Source: Sporosarcina cyprini
GTDB taxonomy: Bacteria > Bacillota > Bacilli > Bacillales_A > Planococcaceae
Assembly (NCBI RefSeq): GCF_022048975.1
Contig: NZ_JAKMHX010000030.1
Span: forward strand, 682,001-746,000
Length of the DNA: 64,000 bases
Direction of reading: 5' to 3'
In this document: piece by piece, positions 9,142-18,051 of the stretch
How positions within the stretch are numbered: the stretch's first letter is position 1
Layout: every line of letters begins with the position of its first letter
Translations under genes and position numbers: made by a program
Notes under the pieces: model-generated
The model's input: only the letters and a program-made list of their open reading frames with translations
What the model was told of the DNA's origin: nothing
Databases searched by the model: none

Positions 9142-10104
9142 TTACGGCAAATATTCATATCTCACATCAATCCAGGCATTTTGCAGGCTCTTTAATCCCA
9201 AATCCGTCGCAACACGAGGCGTCAAATCGATTCCGGCTGGATTCAGAACCTTCCGCCCGCTTTGATCCTTACCGCCATTATGGCCGTTCGTGTACGCCGC
9301 ATAGGCTTGCGGCGTGCCTAACGGCAAATCGGTAAATTTCCTGCGAGGATTCGTCCCGTTTTTAGCATCCCAGTAATTATCGTCTGTGTTCCAAGGTCCC
9401 ACTTCATCGACCTTAACACTGCGGACAGACCTGCCAGTTGCCGGATTGTATACGTTTACGACATATGGCGGCTTTCCATAGATCGTACGTAAATTCGATG
9501 GAATGTTTGATATCCACCCTAAATTCGCAAATTTGACGTACTTATCCGGCAACGCCACTTCATACGCACCGCTCGTATTCGGATTGTATTGGGTCGCAAA
9601 TACTCTAGATACCCGATCTATATCCGCATTGACATCCGTCCTGGCAGCAAGCCATTGATTCCGATAATCAATCTCTTCCTTCCACCATTCCGATATCCAG
9701 GCTTCCAGCAATGTGTATCTCTCACCGAAAAAGTCCTGTAATGCGAGATTCCGCTGCGCGAAGACATCTTCAGCGATTCTATTAAAGGTAGTAGCATCTT
9801 GCTGATCCTGCGGTGAAAGTTGATTGAGACTTTCCGTCACCATGGATCTTTCTTTCAGCCCCCACTCTTTAAGAAAGTCCATTTCCTTCTCAGATAGGTT
9901 CAGGTCTTCCTGCAACTTTTCTACGTCCTTCTCTAACTTCTCATCCATCGTCCACAGCAGGTAATTGAACACTTCCTTATCACCGTACAGCGGGTTATCA
10001 GATTTAAAATCGGCGCTGCCATCCGCTTGCACCTCGTTCACCCAAAACCCGCTTAGCAACATGGACAGGACAACTAATAAAGTCAGACATAACTTTTTAT
10101 ACAA
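9142..10104 (-). CDS. Secreted protein with C-terminal double-psi barrel-like domain
   Basis: About 320 residues, not a family I can name. It has a Sec signal peptide (YKKLCLTLLVVLSMLLSG, cleaved near VQADG), a helical charged middle (about 40-160), and a C-terminal region (about 200-320). The C-terminal region contains VYNPATGRSVRSV, EVGPWN, then NPAGIDLTPRVATDLGL and a final WIDVRYEYLP. The order of G-R, polar loop and a late [GI]DL motif resembles RlpA-like double-psi beta barrels that act on or bind peptidoglycan, but this is inference. TTG at 10104 is preferred over TTG at 10110, which touches the AAGGAGC site. It lies 12-18 bases after a small lipoprotein gene, forming a two-gene export operon absent from this spot in B. 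subtilis. Confidence 0.7.
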   Translation of the reverse strand: MYKKLCLTLLVVLSMLLSGFWVNEVQADGSADFKSDNPLYGDKEVFNYLLWTMDEKLEKDVEKLQEDLNLSEKEMDFLKEWGLKERSMVTESLNQLSPQDQQDATTFNRIAEDVFAQRNLALQDFFGERYTLLEAWISEWWKEEIDYRNQWLAARTDVNADIDRVSRVFATQYNPNTSGAYEVALPDKYVKFANLGWISNIPSNLRTIYGKPPYVVNVYNPATGRSVRSVKVDEVGPWNTDDNYWDAKNGTNPRRKFTDLPLGTPQAYAAYTNGHNGGKDQSGRKVLNPAGIDLTPRVATDLGLKSLQNAWIDVRYEYLP

Positions 10105-10122
10105 TAACAAGCTCCTTTTTCG

Positions 10123-10467
10123 TCATTTCGTAACGATTCGGTACCTTTTCACGTATAAAATTCCTTTCTCCCCATCACCAGGATGGGCAAGCTCCAGTTC
10201 AATTGATTTGCCATTCGTCAATGGGAAGACCGCTAGCTGTGTGTGGTCGCTACGTTCCTCAATTACAGATTCCCCAGACTCATCCACCTCGATGCCCTGC
10301 AGCGAGCTGATAAACTCCCTGGACACTTGAACCGGATCATTCAGACCTGCTCGATGGCCTGCGTCATACTCACTTTGCAAGCTGGACAATTGTGATTCTG
10401 TGATGTCATTTTCAATCCATGATCCGTCACCGTTTTTTGTACTGCCGCATGCCGCCAACATCAACAA
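10123..10467 (-). CDS. Small putative lipoprotein with frame-broken signal peptide
   Basis: The open frame (114 residues) begins just before the lipobox LAAC|GS, leaving almost no signal peptide, and it lacks a binding site. Upstream, AGGAGG is followed at 9 bases by TTG (10496) and the codons for MIRKVTALFF, an ideal lipoprotein leader. That frame is lost in a run of nine T (plus strand A, 10466-10474). Ten T would join the leader to the lipobox and give a 124-residue lipoprotein. The mature part is acidic, without a known domain. It is upstream of, and probably cotranscribed with, the secreted barrel protein. The cause could be a real inactivating deletion, slippage-based phase variation or a sequencing error. 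Confidence 0.6.
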   Translation of the reverse strand: MLMLAACGSTKNGDGSWIENDITESQLSSLQSEYDAGHRAGLNDPVQVSREFISSLQGIEVDESGESVIEERSDHTQLAVFPLTNGKSIELELAHPGDGEKGILYVKRYRIVTK

Positions 10468-10723
10468 AAAAAAAGCGCTGTAACCTTCCGAATCAACCTA
10501 TGACTCCTCCTCTTTCAATGTCCTGTGCCAAGCTACATCATTACCTTTTGCTCCTCTCATTGCAGAACTAAGATTAATTCTAATGCAGCTATAAATATTA
10601 TCAATAGTTAGAAATCTTTGTTTTTCTTTCTACGACCATTCCATTAACAGGCAAGAAGAAATTATTCAATGATGGCATCTTCCTGCCTATTTAAACTACA
10701 GCTGGAGGATGAGACTAAAAACC

Positions 10724-12586
10724 TCATACTTTTGTTAAAAAGCCTCCATGCACAACAAGCTGATTCTTCCCTGTGTTTTTCGCCTTATAAAGTGCCTGGT
10801 CTGTATCTTGGAATAACTCTTTGAAGGAAGTTTTCTGATGGAGGGACCAATTGTTCATGCCGACAGAAATCGTAACTTGCGGATCTGTCGATTTCGGGAC
10901 GAGTTCAACCAATTCACTGGCGAAATCAATTCCCTTCTGCTTGGAGATAGACGGAAGAAAGATAGCTATCTCTTCACCGCCCCATCTGCATGCAATTCCC
11001 CTTCCCTTCACAGCTTCGAGGATCACATCTGAAATTTGTTTCAGCACCTTGTCTCCGACAGCATGCCCATACGTATCATTCACCATTTTGAAGTCGTCCA
11101 CATCAATGAGAATAAATACTCCCGATTCATTATTCTCCATGGCCTTTTTCATGTAGTTGTCCAAATAGCTTCTTGTAAACAACTTAGTCAAATTGTCTTT
11201 GTCGACTAGCTCTTGCAATTTATCACGAAGCTGAGAGTTGGAAATGGCTAAAGAGGAGTGTCCGATCAAGGACCTCATTAATTTAAAGCTATCAAAAGAA
11301 AAGAAGTATTCATCTTTATGCAGCAGCAAGACAAACCCTGTCATTTCCTTCTGGTGGGTGATCGGGATCGAAACGAGCGATTTGAAAGGAAAACGTGCCG
11401 GTTCCTTTACAGCCAGATGAATATTCGCTTCAAATATGGACTCAGCTCCGCCTTGCAAGCGGGTCGAGGCAAACTCTAAATAATCGGCTCCTCCCAGTTC
11501 AAAAAAGAAATTGGAGCTGACAGTGGAAACTTTATATTCTCCGCTCTCTTCATAAAACACAAAAGCGATCTCCATCGGCTGAAATGCTTTAATTAACTGC
11601 TGTTTGAGGAATCGGAGCATATCGTTCATCTCAAGATTACTGTTTAGATTTCGAGATACTTCATTGACTAACTGCAAATCTTCTACGAGCCGATGGGATT
11701 GGTCATATAAAGAAGCGTTTTCCAATCCATTGCCAGCCGCATTCGATATCATACGCACAAAACTTCGTTGCATCGCGGAGAAGTCCGTACCTTCCGGAGC
11801 AATGATCTGCAGGACACCATAGATGCCTTGCCGCCCTTTGATGGGAACATTCAAAATGCTTCTAGCCAAGTCTGACGCATGCTCGATCGTCAATTCTCCT
11901 GATAAGAACGCATCCACCGCGGAAGCTCGCTCATTTAAATAATCAAACAATCGATAAGAGAAGGATTTCCCCTTCTGCTCATGAGATAACAGCAAGTCCA
12001 CTTGGAACGAAGGGAACGTTTGGGTGACAGCTTTCACCACGCCATCCAATATCACCGCACTGTCCATTGTGGCATTGAACAGCTCCGTCACTTCGAATAG
12101 CTTTCTATAATTCTTCTCCTTCTCACGAAGAGAATGCTGGCTTACCACTTGGTCGATAAAGACACTGACTGCCTTTTTCAACTCATGCAATAATGGAGTC
12201 GAGGCGAAGGAGTGCCATAAGTCTGTCGACCGGAATAGCATCGCGCCAAGCGGATCTAAATCATTATTCCTAAAAATGAGATAATCGTCCGCAAACCCAT
12301 ATCCCCGTTCAGTAATCTGAACAATGAATTCCTTATCGTTAAAAAGTTCCCGACTGTCGATGTAGTTGGATAACAGCGCCTCTGTCGACTCTTTCCCGTG
12401 CTTGCAGACCGGCAGGAACCGGTTGCTTTCATACAAGAGGAAATCAGCTTGGTCAATACCGAAATGGGACGAGAAGAGACATTGCAGTGCTTCGAATGTC
12501 TGCTCCAATGGAAGCCCTTCCATTGTATTCGCGCTCAAATCAAAAAGTCCGCATTTCATTTCATATAAAATCGTTTGATGATTCAT
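10724..12586 (-). CDS. dgcP: GAF-GGDEF diguanylate cyclase (DgcP/YtrP-like)
   Basis: A 620-residue protein with N-terminal GAF-type sensory regions (about 20-440) and a C-terminal GGDEF domain (about 460-615). The A-site reads RWGGEEIAIFLP, an active-type GGEEI, so it should condense two GTP to cyclic di-GMP. The product-inhibition site RxxD is replaced (KGRG at that place), so feedback inhibition is probably missing. No membrane segment is seen. B. subtilis YtrP (DgcP) has this architecture and the same position before rpsD. The start ATG follows AGGGGTGACATCGGT. Confidence 0.9.
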   Translation of the reverse strand: MNHQTILYEMKCGLFDLSANTMEGLPLEQTFEALQCLFSSHFGIDQADFLLYESNRFLPVCKHGKESTEALLSNYIDSRELFNDKEFIVQITERGYGFADDYLIFRNNDLDPLGAMLFRSTDLWHSFASTPLLHELKKAVSVFIDQVVSQHSLREKEKNYRKLFEVTELFNATMDSAVILDGVVKAVTQTFPSFQVDLLLSHEQKGKSFSYRLFDYLNERASAVDAFLSGELTIEHASDLARSILNVPIKGRQGIYGVLQIIAPEGTDFSAMQRSFVRMISNAAGNGLENASLYDQSHRLVEDLQLVNEVSRNLNSNLEMNDMLRFLKQQLIKAFQPMEIAFVFYEESGEYKVSTVSSNFFFELGGADYLEFASTRLQGGAESIFEANIHLAVKEPARFPFKSLVSIPITHQKEMTGFVLLLHKDEYFFSFDSFKLMRSLIGHSSLAISNSQLRDKLQELVDKDNLTKLFTRSYLDNYMKKAMENNESGVFILIDVDDFKMVNDTYGHAVGDKVLKQISDVILEAVKGRGIACRWGGEEIAIFLPSISKQKGIDFASELVELVPKSTDPQVTISVGMNNWSLHQKTSFKELFQDTDQALYKAKNTGKNQLVVHGGFLTKV

Positions 12587-12709
12587 ACCGATGTCACCCC
12601 TGCTACAATCGTAAACGTACCATTATTTCCTTTCTTCCATAGTAATGCATTACACCTATAATTGCCATTAATAAATTGCGACAATCTTCGTGCTGCCACG
12701 ATAATTTCC

Positions 12710-12738
12710 TTGACTGGCGGAAGACGAAACGGTATGAT
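12710..12738 (+). promoter_or_regulatory. Sigma-A promoter of rpsD
   Basis: TTGACT (12710-12715), a 17-base spacer and TATGAT (12733-12738): five of six matches in each hexamer. It lies about 190 bases before rpsD. Confidence 0.75.
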
Positions 12739-12744
12739 GGAACT

Positions 12745-12927
12745 TGTGTAAAATAGTTGCAGCAGTAGTGTGTTCCGGATTGTCCAGTCTATTCCTTTTA
12801 AGAAGGTGCATTGAGTAACCTTATGGCTGCTGAGGCGAGGATGCAAGATAATAGAATGGCGTGCGGCATGAACACTTCTGGTTCTTATTTTACAACAAAA
12901 TAAAACCAATTAGAGGAGGAGTCTCTC
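12745..12927 (+). promoter_or_regulatory. rpsD leader, probable S4 autoregulatory RNA
   Basis: About 180 untranslated bases lie between the strong promoter and the rpsD ATG. Firmicute rpsD mRNAs carry a structured leader bound by S4 itself to repress translation (known in B. subtilis). I assign this leader by position and length and have not verified the fold. It accounts for most of the 340-base gap between dgcP and rpsD. GAGGAGG before the ATG is the ribosome binding site. Confidence 0.55.
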
Positions 12928-13530
12928 ATGGCTCGTTATACAGGTCCATCTTGGAAACTGTCCCGTCGTCTTGGCATTTCGCTAAGCGGTACTGGGAAAG
13001 AAATCGAAAAACGCCCTTATGCACCAGGACAACACGGTCCTAACCAACGTAAGAAACTTTCCGAATACGGATTGCAATTACAAGAAAAACAAAAACTTCG
13101 TTTCATGTACGGCGTAAACGAACGCCAATTCAAAACGATCTTCAACAAAGCTGGTAAAATGCAAGGTAAACACGGTGAAAACTTCATGATCCTTCTTGAA
13201 ACTCGCCTTGACAACCTAGTATACCGCTTGGGTCTTGCACGCACTCGCCGTGCAGCACGCCAACTTGTCAACCACGGACATATCCTAGTTGACGGCAAAC
13301 GCGTTGACATTCCATCTTACAGCGTAAAACCAGGCCAAGAGATCTCTCTTCGCGAGAAATCTCAAAACCTTACAGCTGTAAACGAAGCGCTTGAAGTGAA
13401 CAGCTATGTTCCTGACTACGTTTCTTTCGATGCTGATAAGAAAGTTGGTCAATTCGTCCGCATGCCTGAACGCAGCGAACTTGCTGCTGAAATCAACGAA
13501 GCTCTTATCGTTGAATTCTACAGCCGTTAA
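12928..13530 (+). CDS. rpsD: 30S ribosomal protein S4
   Basis: 200 residues, full family length, starting [16 protein letters not shown]. The S4 RNA-binding domain is visible ([20 protein letters not shown], then [18 protein letters not shown]). It is a primary 16S rRNA binder that nucleates 30S assembly and helps keep decoding accuracy. It has no Cys-rich N-terminal zinc motif, so it is the zinc-free form. Codon use is strongly biased, as for a highly expressed gene. It is monocistronic, with its own promoter, leader and terminator. Confidence 0.99.
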   Translation: MARYTGPSWKLSRRLGISLSGTGKEIEKRPYAPGQHGPNQRKKLSEYGLQLQEKQKLRFMYGVNERQFKTIFNKAGKMQGKHGENFMILLETRLDNLVYRLGLARTRRAARQLVNHGHILVDGKRVDIPSYSVKPGQEISLREKSQNLTAVNEALEVNSYVPDYVSFDADKKVGQFVRMPERSELAAEINEALIVEFYSR

Positions 13531-13548
13531 TAACTAGCATTACTAAAA

Positions 13549-13592
13549 ACCCTCGAAATCCGCTTAACAGCGTGGTTTTCGAGGTTTTTTGA
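13549..13592 (+). terminator. Rho-independent terminator after rpsD
   Basis: CCTCGAAA pairs with TTTCGAGG (13551-13558 and about 13577-13584), followed by TTTTTTG. Confidence 0.85.
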
Positions 13593-13755
13593 TTTTATTC
13601 GCTTTTTAGCCCCGGAATACACCATTAACATTGTGGGGGAACTATTTTTCCGTCAATACAAGTGGAGAAGCGCATTACAATTAACAATCTTGGAGTAACA
13701 AAAAAAGAGGAGGCCAACTGGGTGGATTAAACCGTTAATTAGTCTCAAACGTTTC

Positions 13756-14166
13756 TTAACTGCCGTTTCGTTCTAACCACAGATGCATGTGTGTGACTAA
13801 TACGGTTCCTTTGTTAGACTCAAACCGTATTTCATTATCTATGATTTTCATGTCTTTTACCATTACTATTCTTTCGGTTAAATACTCAATCAAGTCTTCA
13901 GAAAGCCAGGTTTCAAACTTCCCCATAAATTTACCGTGTTGTTCTTCTTTGTCATTCTTATCAAAAAGGATTATAGCAAGTGGATTATAATCGAACAATC
14001 CACCCAAACCTTCACTATGTTTTCCGTCATAAACGTATTTATACCAGTCATAGCCTTCACGGTTCTTCAAGCACCAGCACCCTTCCCCTTGATAATATAT
14101 AAACATTACTTTCAGAATACCAGAGATATCCATACGTTTCATCAGTTTAAATATAATTCGCCCCAT
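13756..14166 (-). CDS. Uncharacterised protein
   Basis: A 136-residue frame with normal amino-acid composition, no signal peptide and no membrane segment. Features seen are a Y/W-rich stretch (GYDWYKYVYDGKHSEG), an acidic-basic linker (FDKNDKEEQHGK) and a C-terminal histidine pair (THMHLW). I do not recognise a family. Neither the ATG at 14166 nor the internal ATGs have a convincing binding site, so the 5' end may be shorter or the gene may be a truncated remnant. It follows the MEDS gene on the same strand in the accessory block between rpsD and tyrS. Confidence 0.5.
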   Translation of the reverse strand: MGRIIFKLMKRMDISGILKVMFIYYQGEGCWCLKNREGYDWYKYVYDGKHSEGLGGLFDYNPLAIILFDKNDKEEQHGKFMGKFETWLSEDLIEYLTERIVMVKDMKIIDNEIRFESNKGTVLVTHMHLWLERNGS

Positions 14167-14196
14167 CTAATAAAGGACAGGGCTTATCTCACTTTC

Positions 14197-14781
14197 TCAA
14201 TATTCCTCTGAGTACTCCTGCGACAAGATTAATTCTTCATCCTCTAAAATATATGGATGGGTTTTCAAGAGAACTTCATGTAGATCATCCAGCATTCTAT
14301 TTCGATCGTATGCACATATTAAAGAGAAGTGTATCTCGTTTACAGCTTGGTCCACAATTTTCTCAAACACTTCGATTAGTTGTGACGGCCCCTTTAAACT
14401 CGCCCACTCCACGTGCGCCCATGAACGAAAGGGAAGTTTGTTTTTCACGCATGGATGTACCAAATTAGTGAAGTATTCTTCAATTGCAGGTGGATAATAG
14501 CTCCCACTCGATAAATAGAAGCTAATACTGTTTACATAGTGCAAATACTTCATCTCTTCACTTGAAAAGCTCTTGCGAAGTTCTTGAAAAATTAAAATGT
14601 AATTTCGTTCATTTTCGACCAAAAATACGATTTCACCAGCTGCAATCCCGTCTTTGATAAAAGAAATAACCTGTTGAAGATAACTTTCATTGTCGGCGTA
14701 CATGTACAGAACATGAGCATTCTTTTCTTCAAATAGTTTTTGAATCTTACTTTTCTCCGCATTTCGTAGCATTTCGCCCAT
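14197..14781 (-). CDS. MEDS (DcmR-type sensory) domain protein
   Basis: A 194-residue soluble protein that is almost entirely one MEDS-like domain. It has HVLYMYADNESYLQQ, a stretch ending GEIVFLVENERNY, and a late ICAYDRNRM followed by a helix. MEDS domains are sensory folds related to the RecA/KaiC-like core, found in the methylotroph regulator DcmR and in many bacilli, where the ligand is unknown. There is no DNA-binding or output domain, so it probably works through a partner. The start ATG follows AAAGGAGGGG with ideal spacing; the frame extends 8 codons further upstream. The product name is a family-level call. Confidence 0.65.
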   Translation of the reverse strand: MGEMLRNAEKSKIQKLFEEKNAHVLYMYADNESYLQQVISFIKDGIAAGEIVFLVENERNYILIFQELRKSFSSEEMKYLHYVNSISFYLSSGSYYPPAIEEYFTNLVHPCVKNKLPFRSWAHVEWASLKGPSQLIEVFEKIVDQAVNEIHFSLICAYDRNRMLDDLHEVLLKTHPYILEDEELILSQEYSEEY

Positions 14782-14949
14782 ATTATCCCCTCCTTTAGTA
14801 TCCATTTCTTTGTTATTTACATTTTAATACAATAATTCTGTAAAAGATATAGTAATCGTTCGACATTTTATACAAATAGACCTACTATTATCAATTTCAC
14901 ATCAAGAACTAGTAGATTTTATTCAAGTATTATGTATGAGAAAATAACA

Positions 14950-15745
14950 ATAGGCGCCTTGATGCTTCATGGAAACCGTCATCTCGTATTCTTTATCCTC
15001 ATTCTCGCAGAACGCTTTCGCGTGAGCGATCTTGAGTTTCTCTGCTTCCAGTTTCTTCTTGAATTGGATGCATGTCCAAATAGTTGGTCATGAAATCGAG
15101 AGCTTTCATTTTGGCTGAAAGTATAACAGTTGAACCATTTCGACCATGTGATATTTCAGTGATGACTGTTCCATCAACTTCTGCAGCTTCCAGGAACATA
15201 GTTCACTTCTATCTTGTCTGTATTACCTCGATGATCCATTACTTCGATTTCATTCTTACCAAATGTTGTGAAGTCGGTATTGTCAGCAAAGGCGATAGCA
15301 ATGTACTTCTGAAGAATGTCAGGGGCCTATAATTTCAGTTCGGACGTTCGCTCATTATTGAGCCGTTCTATCACTGTAGATATCTTGGGGTTTCTAAGGT
15401 GCCTGTTTCCTTCTGACATTGCCGTTTTGTAAGCACACCCATAAGCCTTCTGATACGCCTTAGTCGCATTAAAATTTTAATGTAGTAAATACAAAAAAGC
15501 CGTTATTTATCGGTCAAATCTTCCGACTCTACAACAGGCTCGAATACCTCTTTTTTTCGGTTGCATCCTTTTCGCAGGGTTACATCCTTTTGCGTTTTGT
15601 TTGCATCCTTTTTAGCAGCACCCCTCGACCATCCGTCAAGGCTCTTTCTGCTCTTCAATGTGCCCAGCTTAACATCATGTTTTTCAGCCAATGCAGCTAG
15701 CGTTATCTTCGTTGCACTGAGACTTGTTCGTTCATCTTTGACCAC
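14950..15745 (-). pseudogene. Decayed phage terminase small subunit
   Basis: Reading the minus strand from 15745, the pieces line up in the order of a terminase small subunit. First is an HTH part (KITLAALAEKHDVKLGTLKS, then GWSRGAAKKD). Next come RLFCIYYIK and FNATKAYQKAYG, then NPKISTVIERLN, ILQKYIAIAFADNTDFTTFG, VDGTVITEISHG, AKMKALDFMTNYLDMHP and KLEAEKLKIAHAKAF. The reading frame breaks repeatedly. There is a TAA where a sense codon is expected (15503-15505), a one-base loss in a T run near 15474, and frame changes near 15327, 15200 and 15060. No large terminase, portal or other phage gene lies beside it, so it is an orphan prophage scar. Confidence 0.75.
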
Positions 15746-16080
15746 CGCACGAAGCGATGGGAAGAGTTATATCTATTTGAACTTCAATCCTAAATATGCT
15801 CAAATGGCTCACCAATCTGCGAACTTGATCAAACTTTTGCTTCACCTATAATTCTAATGGAACAATTTAAACGCCCTCTCAATGGTTAGGAATCACGGAG
15901 AAAAATTTGATCTAAAAGATATTATTTATCTTAGGTAGATAAATTAGTAAAGAAAGAAAAACAAGCTCAATATATCTGAATGTTTAGAGTAATATCAGAT
16001 TTTTATGGTAACATATTAATAGGGAGAATGAGCAATCACGGAGTCGTTTAATCTTTGTTCAATGAGATAAGGAGGCTATT
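15746..16080. other. Non-coding junction region with a possible gene fragment
   Basis: This 335-base gap begins at the terminase remnant. On the plus strand a short coding-like tail, SDGKSYIYLNFNPKYAQMAH continuing to a stop at about 15851, has no start of its own and may be the end of a lost gene. The rest is A/T-rich (about 70% by eye). It ends with AAGGAGG before the lipoprotein ATG at 16081. No clear promoter or RNA was identified. Confidence 0.4.
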
Positions 16081-16582
16081 ATGAAAAAAGTTATTTTAGG
16101 GGTATTATTGACGGCAATGTTAATGGGATGTTCAAAGGAAACAAAAGTTGTTGAGGAAAAACGGGATGTTAGCCAAATTTTTGAAATACCAGTTACTTTC
16201 GGTTATGGCACTAAAGGTGAGTACATTTTAATAGGAGAGAAAGGAAAATTGGGTTTTTTAGTTGGTTCTGAAAAAGAGGGAGAAGCTGAAGCACAACCAA
16301 TAATTGCAGAAAAGTCTTCTAAATATATGTGGTATTTTTGGGGAGATAAAAAAGAACTCAAATGAAAAAGCAGAAGAACACAAAGTCCTTATTGAAAATG
16401 GAGGAACGCCTAATAGCGAAAAAGTTTGGGAGTATGCAGAAGTTGGAATAAGTCTTAACAATGGAGCTGATAAACACGTTCCATCAAATATGAAATTTCC
16501 AACACCAGGATTATGGAAGTTAGAAGTTTACATAGGAGATATGTTATTCGGTGAAATTGTTGTAAATTTATTAGAGAGTTAA
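16081..16582 (+). pseudogene. Frameshifted lipoprotein (DUF4871/YhfM-like)
   Basis: A clear lipoprotein signal (MKKVILGVLLTAMLMGC, lipobox LMGC) starts the first frame, which stops at 16365 after KYMWYFWGDKKELK. The second frame carries the missing remainder (NSNEKAEEHKV, then NNGADKHVPSNMKFPTPGLW and MLFGEIVVNLLES). Removing one A from the run in GATAAAAAAG (about 16346-16353) joins them into a 166-residue protein. EKGKLGF, the Y/HFWG block and the N-N-G-A-D-x-H segment resemble the DUF4871 family that includes YhfM, an extracytoplasmic lipoprotein of unknown role. The family call is from memory. The frameshift could be real or a sequencing error. Confidence 0.65.
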
Positions 16583-16641
16583 CCTAATTTTCTACTTCGT
16601 AATAGGCGGTATTAACTATATAATCTTATGCTGTTACATCA

Positions 16642-16669
16642 AAAAAAACGCTAAAATCTGAGCGTTTTT
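16642..16669 (+). terminator. Rho-independent terminator after the broken lipoprotein gene
   Basis: AAACGCT pairs with AGCGTTT around AAAATCTG and is followed by TTTATTTG. The A-run on the other side would also allow leftward use. Confidence 0.7.
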
Positions 16670-16840
16670 ATTTGTTTTTTGTGCTACCAATTCACTGCTG
16701 AAATATATGCTAATTGGGTTGTTATTTGCGTTGTTTTTCGTAGTTTTCTCCCCATCAACCGAACTTGTTACCCTTATGGACTTACTTTCCTTCTGTCAAA
16801 TGAAATGGGGCCATGCATCTCTTCTTTTACTACTGCCAAC

Positions 16841-17446
16841 CTATTGAGGAATAAACATATACGGGAACTGCTTGAATATGCCATCCGATATCGTATCCGC
16901 CATCATTAATGCTTCCGCTTCGATTTGGTCGAATACTTGCACTTCCAACTCAAAATTCTTTTGAATCATGCACACTGCTTCCAGCTTCGTCAATGCCAGA
17001 TGGGAATACAGCATCTTACGAAAAGCCTCTTTGTCGATGTATGGATTGATCTGATTTAGGAATTCAGCGATTTTGTCTGCGTTCCGGTACCATTCCTTTT
17101 CTTTCTGTGCCGCCTTTTCCGTTTCCCCATTGACAGCTGCCGTGACTAAATCCGCGGCGATCATCAAATGTGCTGAGATAAGATTACTATATATATTTCC
17201 TATGTGTTCTCCATAATAGGGTTTCAGAGAGTCGCCCATGTCGGTTGCATTGCGCAATAGGCGTGCGAGTACGTATTTTAAATCAGGCACTTTGAAAACA
17301 ATAGCTGTGATCGCCATCCGCGTCCACGTGACATGCTGCTGCCAGAGAAGCCGATTTTTATTCCATAATTCAACTTGCGCCTTGCTATAACAATTCACGG
17401 GCTGCATCTCGTAAATCGGCATTTGATTTCCATAATACTGATTCAT
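16841..17446 (-). CDS. Uncharacterised helical protein
   Basis: 201 residues, predicted mostly alpha-helical, no signal peptide. Conserved-looking features are LWQQHVTWTRMAITAIVF, a block LLRNATDMGDSLKPYYG, and a C-terminal FEVFDQI-like stretch (here LEVQVFDQIEAEALMMAD). Related proteins in bacilli and clostridia have been labelled acetylglutamate kinase, but no amino-acid kinase motif is visible, so that label should not be used. The function is unknown. It is divergent from the VOC gene and lies in the accessory block. Confidence 0.7.
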   Translation of the reverse strand: MNQYYGNQMPIYEMQPVNCYSKAQVELWNKNRLLWQQHVTWTRMAITAIVFKVPDLKYVLARLLRNATDMGDSLKPYYGEHIGNIYSNLISAHLMIAADLVTAAVNGETEKAAQKEKEWYRNADKIAEFLNQINPYIDKEAFRKMLYSHLALTKLEAVCMIQKNFELEVQVFDQIEAEALMMADTISDGIFKQFPYMFIPQ

Positions 17447-17642
17447 TGTACCACTCCAGCTTTTATACTTGGGTCAGTACATATTATTCAACCGGGCTAT
17501 CTTCGGTGCATCCCCCGCTTCTTTCAGTCAATCTGTGACAACGCTAAAACTTCCGCCCAATAAAAAAATTGAACTATTTAGAGGAACGAAAGAATGATGT
17601 GTCGAATAATAAAAGAATCCTATGAAAGGCGGTACCTGCCCC

Positions 17643-18026
17643 ATGACAGTACAAGCTTCACCCATTGCATGCAAAGTCAATAATGTGTTTATCCATGTCA
17701 GCGATTTAAAGAGATCGGTCCAATGGTATGCTAATCTTCTTGGTCTATCCATTGATGAAGCAACAATTGAATCACCGGTCCATAATATTCCCGTTACTGG
17801 CGAAACTGGTCTGACACTGGATGACCATACATTCGATCCTGGTTTTACGCTGGCTCCTTCTTCCCATGTACTTTTTAATTTATTCGTTGAGGATATTGAT
17901 GCTGCCTATCAATTCATCCAAGCCAATCATATTACAGTCACTCGAGAAATTGAGCGCATCGGCGATTTTGCGTATTTTAATTTCCAAGACCCGGACGGCA
18001 ATGTCTTAATGATCTGTAACTGTTAA
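17643..18026 (+). CDS. VOC/glyoxalase family protein
   Basis: 127 residues in the vicinal oxygen chelate fold. VNNVFIHVSDLKRSVQWYA with NLLGL begins the first beta-alpha-beta-beta-beta module. FNLFVEDIDAAYQFIQ and FAYFNFQDPDGNVLMICN form the second, with the metal-binding residues H and E partly replaced, as is common in uncharacterised members. It could be a small-molecule dioxygenase, a resistance protein or a lyase; no substrate can be named. The start ATG (MTVQASPI) is spaced 9 bases from AAAGGCGGT; the frame runs 7 codons further upstream. Confidence 0.75.
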   Translation: MTVQASPIACKVNNVFIHVSDLKRSVQWYANLLGLSIDEATIESPVHNIPVTGETGLTLDDHTFDPGFTLAPSSHVLFNLFVEDIDAAYQFIQANHITVTREIERIGDFAYFNFQDPDGNVLMICNC

Positions 18027-18051
18027 GTCAAAAGAAAACTGCACCAACACG

